Of a DNA stretch of 64,000 bases, positions 58,451-64,000 are shown piece after piece (position 1 is the stretch's first letter; every line of letters begins with the position of its first letter). The notes under the pieces are model-generated. The model had not been told where the DNA came from. It saw only the letters and a program-made list of their open reading frames with translations, and did not search any database. The stretch spans positions 1-64,000 of the forward strand of contig NZ_VTHJ01000024.1 in NCBI RefSeq assembly GCF_008386495.1, written 5' to 3'. The translations under genes were made by a program, and so were the position numbers. This DNA comes from Streptomyces tailanensis. GTDB lineage: Bacteria > Actinomycetota > Actinomycetes > Streptomycetales > Streptomycetaceae.

Positions 58451-59314
58451 GTGAGTGAACGGCGGGCCGCGCCCACGGTGGGTCAGGTGGTGCTCGGGAA
58501 GCGGCTGCAGGAACTGCGCGAGGCCGCCGGGCTCAAACGCGAGGAGGCGGCACGCGTACTGCGGGTCGCCGCGGCGACCGTACGGCGTATGGAGACCGCC
58601 GATGTCGCCCTCAAGATCCCCTACGTACAGGTCCTGCTGCGGACGTACGGTGTGGCCGAGGACGACATCGCCACGTTCGTGACGCTCGTCGAGGAGGCGA
58701 ACAAGCCCGGCTGGTGGCAGCGGTTCCATGATGTGCTGCCCGACTGGTTCAGCCTGTACGTCAGCCTGGAGGGTGCGGCGCATCTGATCCGGCAGTACGA
58801 GCCGCACTTCGTCCCCGGCATGTTGCAGACCGAGGACTACGCGCGGGCCGTCATGGAGGCCGGAACCGTCGGCCGGACCGGGCCCGAGACGATCGAGCGC
58901 CATGTGTCGCTGCGCATGGCCCGGCAGAAGCTCCTCACCCAGGACAACCCGCCGCACCTATGGGTGATCATGGACGAGACGGCGCTCATGCGTCCGGTGA
59001 GCATCCACTCCCAGGTCATGCGCGACCAGCTCGACCGGCTGCTGGACGTCACGGCCGAGGACCACATCACCCTGCAGGTGGCGGAATTCGCCAGCGGCCC
59101 CCACCCTGGCACCTACGCCCCCTTCTCCCTCTTCCGCTTCGCCGAGCCCGAACTCCCCGACATGGTCTACACCGAGTACCTCACCGGCGCCCTCTACCTC
59201 GACTCCCGCACCGAGGTCGCCACGCACCTGGAGGTCCTCGACCACATGGCGGCGCGCGCGGCGTCCGTCGAACGTACGAGGGACATCCTGGCGCGCTACC
59301 GCGACAAATTCTGA
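58451..59314 (+). CDS. XRE family regulator with DUF5753 (Scr1-TA-scR-like)
   Basis: This 287-residue protein has a helix-turn-helix at about 17-70 (LGKRLQELREAAGLKREEAARVLRVAAATVRRMETADVALKIPYVQVLLRTYGV). A DUF5753 domain follows (WWQRFHDVLPDWFSLYVSLEGAAHLIRQYEPHFVPGMLQTEDYARAVM, LWVIMDETALMRPV, VMRDQLDRLLDV, LFRFAEPELPDMVYTEYLTGALYLD). Streptomyces codes many such regulators, usually with a small DUF397 partner next door; here none is seen. GTG 58451 with GGGGAGG ahead. It converges on dnaK, with 32 bases between. Confidence 0.92.
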   Translation: MSERRAAPTVGQVVLGKRLQELREAAGLKREEAARVLRVAAATVRRMETADVALKIPYVQVLLRTYGVAEDDIATFVTLVEEANKPGWWQRFHDVLPDWFSLYVSLEGAAHLIRQYEPHFVPGMLQTEDYARAVMEAGTVGRTGPETIERHVSLRMARQKLLTQDNPPHLWVIMDETALMRPVSIHSQVMRDQLDRLLDVTAEDHITLQVAEFASGPHPGTYAPFSLFRFAEPELPDMVYTEYLTGALYLDSRTEVATHLEVLDHMAARAASVERTRDILARYRDKF

Positions 59315-59346
59315 CCGCGGACTGCCGACCCCGGCCCGCTACCGGC

Positions 59347-61209
<1,863 letters not shown>

Positions 61210-61299
61210 CGCCGTCCCCTTCCAGCACAGTTCCGCGAGTTCCGCGAGTTCCGCGAGATTCCGTCAGGTCCGCCCGGGGTTTCAACCTCCAGCACAAAA

Positions 61300-61320
61300 C
61301 TTGAGTGAGCTCTTGTCAAT
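61300..61320. promoter_or_regulatory. HAIR-like (HspR) site and -35 box ahead of the second dnaK
   Basis: CTTGAGT-N7-TGTCAAT matches the HspR inverted repeat CTTGAGT-N7-ACTCAAG fully in the left half and at 4 of 7 positions in the right. On the minus strand, TTGACA overlaps its edge as a possible -35 box. The site overlaps the last codons of the patatin-like gene. Confidence 0.55.
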
Positions 61321-63961
61321 GGGGCGTACGGGCGCTTCGGGGGCGTCTGCGGACGGCGTGCGCCAGGCGCAGGGCCCGGCTCACCGTGCCGAAGAGCAGC
61401 CGCCAGTACCACCGGTCGACCGCCGCCCTGACCGCGTTCGCCGTCACCACCGCGCTGTGCGCGACGGTGTGGCTCAGCAGCTTGCTGTCCTTCTCCTCGG
61501 TGAAGGTCTCCTCCGAGATCCGGCAGGCGTTGAGGAGGTCCTCGACGGTCTCCGGATCGACCGCCTGCCCGGGGTTGCGCCCGGTGGCCGGGTGCCGCTG
61601 CCGGTAGAGCTTCAGGAAGCCGTTCGCGGCGAGGGCGCCGCCGGCCTCCTGGTCGAGCTCGGCCTGCTCGGCGACGTAGGGCAGTTCTTCGGCCACGATC
61701 AGCCGTTGCAGGCCGCGGGCCACCCACATCGACGTCAGCGGCAGGCTGTCGGGCGGCTCCGTCCCGTCACCCGCCGTGAGGAAGGCGAGCTCGGCGGGCT
61801 CCCCGTCGGGCCCGGTGCTGAAGACACCGGCCGGTTCTTCTCCGGGGCCGGCAATCTCCCTCAGCCCCTGCACGACGGGCACGCCCTCGGCGGCGAGCCG
61901 CTTCAGCCGCTTCGGGGAGAGCAGCACATGGACGAGCCATCCGGCGCCGTCCAGCCGCCCCCACATCCAGTCGTTGGCCCGCCAGGACCTCTTGAAGAAC
62001 GCGCCGAAGTGATGAAGCTGCAGCCCGGTGAGCTTCTCGGCGGCGAGCCGGCGTGTGTCGACCAGGGCCCGCGTGTCAGCGCTCATCTGGATCAGCTCCA
62101 CGCGCTGCCGTGCGGCGGGCTCGTCCGGGAAGATCACCCGCTGGGCGGCGAGCAGGTCGTACAGCCGCCGGGCCACGGCGTCGGCGGGCAGCGGATCATC
62201 CGGGTCGGGCCCGGTCAGGTAGGTCAGCAGAACCCGCCACTCCGCGTCCCCGTCGCCTGAGCCACCCTCGGGACCGAGCAACAGCGGCCGGGTGTCGAGG
62301 ACCGCTCCGACCATCGTCTTCCAGGCGTGCTCCAGGTCCGGCAGCTGGTCCGGCGACGGCAGTTGTGCGGCGACGGCGGGGGACCAGGTGGGGGTCTGGA
62401 GGACGGCGTCCACAGGGTCGGTGGAGGCCGTGGCGCCGGCCACCACCGCCTCCACGACCGGCCGGAGCAGCTTGCGCAGCTTCAGGTCGGTGCGGTGGGG
62501 CATCGCGCGGTGCACCTCGCCCACCCGGCTCTCCACCGCAGTACGCGTGTCCACCGGCGCTCCGGCGGTGCTCTCCCGCAGCAGTCGCAGCACGGTGGCC
62601 TTGGCCGCGTCGAGCAGTGGTCGACCGAAGCGGGCCAGGGCGGTGAAGGCCTCCGGTCCCTCCGGGAGGGTCTCCGGGGGCGGACCGTGGCGCTCGATCA
62701 CCGCGACCGCCCCGGCGATCAGCCGGTCCAGGTCGGCGCCGAACCCGACCGGGCGGTCCCCGGAGGCGGCGCCGTGGGCGATGAGCTGGGCCAGGGTCTC
62801 TTCGGCGACGGCGCGGGCCAGGGCCTGGACATGCGCCTCGCGGTGCTCCAGGCGGAGGCCCGCGCCGCCGAGGTCGCCGCCGGCGGCCGCCATCCGGGCC
62901 AGCCGGGTCTCCGCCCGCAGCCGGCTCCGGACGCGTTCGTTGTGGGCGGCCAGGGCGCCCAGCTCCGCGGTGACGGTCTGCGAGGTGATGACGCGGAAGA
63001 CCTTCAGCAGCGTCGGCCCCAACGACGGCACATCGGTGGGCAGCGGGAGCGGCGAGGGCTCGGTGGCCTCGCCGTCGGGCGACGGCACGACGTAGGCGAG
63101 GACACGGCGTACCTCACGGCTCGCCGGCCGGTCGAAGACCGCCTGCAGGGCGGGCCCGATCGGCCGGTTGGCCAGCAGTCCGCCGTCGGCGCAGAACTGC
63201 GTCCGGGCCAGCCGCATCAGGTACGGGCTCATGTCGGGGCGCTCGTGCGTGCGCCCGCCGACGGGAATGTACGCGGGCTCGAAGGCCACCGGGTAGGAGG
63301 CGCTGGACCGGGCCGCCCGGGCGAGGGCCTTGATCACGTGGTCGTCGGCGAGATCGGCGGCGGTGAACCGGAACAGGCCCCGGTGATCCGTGTCCCGGAT
63401 GACGCTGCCGTAGTCGTCCCGGAAGGGCCGTGGCAGGCCGTCCAGGAGCGTGGTCGTGATGAAGACGTGCGTGGGGTCGGGCTCGCCCGCGAGAACACCG
63501 CCTTCGAGGCCCTTGACGGGTGCCGCGAGGACGGCCTCCAGCCCCGCTTCGAGACCGCTCAGCAGACCGTCCTCGCCCTTGAGGAGGGACGGCGGCTTCG
63601 GCTCGGCGAGGTCCCGCAGCAAGCTCCCCAGCGCCCCCTCCTTCAGCCACAGCGCCCGTAGTCCGCCCAGGTCACAGCCGCGTACGTTGGCGAGGCCCAG
63701 GACGGCCGCGTTGATGCCGCCGGCGCTGGTGCCGGAGAGCACGTCGACGCTGACGTCGAGCCGCAGCAGTTCGAGCAGCTTCTTGTACCGGGCGCGGACG
63801 CGGCCGGCGTGTGTGTCGGTCTCCTTCGCCCGGGCGGCGGTCGTCAGGAGGTTCAGCTCCCTGGCCACGCCGCCCATCCACACGGCGAGGCTCAGCCCGC
63901 CGGTGAAGGCGACGGCCAGTCGGAGCTCCGCGTCGGGGCCGGGCCGTTCGTCGTCACCCAT
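61316..63961 (-). CDS. Large patatin-like phospholipase family protein
   Basis: This 881-residue protein has an N-terminal patatin domain (about 10-310): LAVAFTGGLSLAVWMGGVARELNLL, the nucleophile elbow GTSAGGINAAVLGLA with Ser79, and the catalytic aspartate in QFCADGGLLANRPIGPALQAV. The C-terminal 550 residues are a DUF3376-like helical region (TQTW/SPAVAAQLPSPDQLPDLEHAWKTMVGAVLDTRPLLLG, WRANDWMWGRLDGAGWLVHVLL). This combination is the actinobacterial patatin-like protein of unknown substrate, presumably a lipid acyl hydrolase. It precedes dnaK on the same strand by about 106 bases, and its 3' end overlaps the dnaK regulatory site. The start ATG at 63961 lies 40 bases inside the window's right edge. 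Confidence 0.88.
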   Translation of the reverse strand: MGDDERPGPDAELRLAVAFTGGLSLAVWMGGVARELNLLTTAARAKETDTHAGRVRARYKKLLELLRLDVSVDVLSGTSAGGINAAVLGLANVRGCDLGGLRALWLKEGALGSLLRDLAEPKPPSLLKGEDGLLSGLEAGLEAVLAAPVKGLEGGVLAGEPDPTHVFITTTLLDGLPRPFRDDYGSVIRDTDHRGLFRFTAADLADDHVIKALARAARSSASYPVAFEPAYIPVGGRTHERPDMSPYLMRLARTQFCADGGLLANRPIGPALQAVFDRPASREVRRVLAYVVPSPDGEATEPSPLPLPTDVPSLGPTLLKVFRVITSQTVTAELGALAAHNERVRSRLRAETRLARMAAAGGDLGGAGLRLEHREAHVQALARAVAEETLAQLIAHGAASGDRPVGFGADLDRLIAGAVAVIERHGPPPETLPEGPEAFTALARFGRPLLDAAKATVLRLLRESTAGAPVDTRTAVESRVGEVHRAMPHRTDLKLRKLLRPVVEAVVAGATASTDPVDAVLQTPTWSPAVAAQLPSPDQLPDLEHAWKTMVGAVLDTRPLLLGPEGGSGDGDAEWRVLLTYLTGPDPDDPLPADAVARRLYDLLAAQRVIFPDEPAARQRVELIQMSADTRALVDTRRLAAEKLTGLQLHHFGAFFKRSWRANDWMWGRLDGAGWLVHVLLSPKRLKRLAAEGVPVVQGLREIAGPGEEPAGVFSTGPDGEPAELAFLTAGDGTEPPDSLPLTSMWVARGLQRLIVAEELPYVAEQAELDQEAGGALAANGFLKLYRQRHPATGRNPGQAVDPETVEDLLNACRISEETFTEEKDSKLLSHTVAHSAVVTANAVRAAVDRWYWRLLFGTVSRALRLAHAVRRRPRSARTPH

Positions 63962-64000
63962 GCGCCCAATGTGCTCGCTACGGGCGACTCGCGCATCCGG

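Overview
The window is high-GC actinobacterial DNA and almost certainly Streptomyces. The support is third-position GC bias with frequent GTG/TTG starts, purine-rich ribosome sites, two XRE regulators (one of the DUF5753 type), a FAD-independent OFA transporter with its small partner protein, CebR-type cellulase operators, a secreted cellulase set with CBM2 modules, and a sialidase carrying a rare TTA codon. I found no tRNA, rRNA, CRISPR array, transposase or phage gene. Layout, left to right: (1) 64-15922, all on the minus strand, is one long carbohydrate region. A ROK regulator is followed by a ribose-type ABC importer, a Gfo/Idh/MocA dehydrogenase, a sugar-phosphate isomerase/epimerase, a secreted PQQ-type sugar dehydrogenase with PKD and CBM6-like modules, and a ThuA-DUF1080 lipoprotein. 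These fit uptake and 3-oxidation/3-keto-glycoside processing of an unknown sugar. Behind a strong terminator comes an ebo (metabolite-traffic) operon, eboA-eboB-eboE. Its downstream eboC and phosphodiesterase genes have been collapsed by at least two clean deletions. A Tat-exported isomerase/epimerase ends the run. (2) 16101-20277 is an aromatic-ring cluster: hydroxyquinol dioxygenase, maleylacetate reductase, a degenerate second maleylacetate-reductase-like protein, and a divergent LysR gene with a clear LysR box. (3) 20305-29533 is a GntR/KAS III/OFA-transporter/formate-dehydrogenase region. The formate dehydrogenase locus is decaying: a ketopantoate reductase pseudogene is fused in frame to an N-terminally truncated fdhA, and fdhB has lost its NuoE cluster-binding segment and carries a frameshift that removes the last cysteine. 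The N-terminal Fe-S part of FdhA is a separate gene at the far end of the operon, followed by an intact fdhD. (4) 29882-41541 holds a secreted sialidase, a membrane-anchored propeller-like protein, a BASS transporter with a divergent LysR, an acyl-CoA ligase, an aldo/keto reductase, an SDR, a SUKH-like protein and a histidine-rich methyltransferase. (5) 41710-52664 is a plant-polysaccharide island: GH6 and GH48 cellulases divergent around two CebR-like operators, a GH74 xyloglucanase, a secreted EEP-family hydrolase and a PL11 rhamnogalacturonan lyase. (6) 52703-63961 holds a WYL regulator over a shared operator, small hypothetical proteins, a methyltransferase, a pterin dehydratase, an ADP-ribosylglycohydrolase, two XRE regulators, a second DnaK with an HspR-like (HAIR) site, and a large patatin-like protein. 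A short palindromic element of about 42-44 bases is found inside three genes. In one of them (54010-54053), removing it exactly restores the reading frame, which points to insertion of a mobile hairpin element. The main uncertainty is whether the several scarless internal deletions are real biology or assembly collapse. This reading used translation and motif inspection only; no database search was run.
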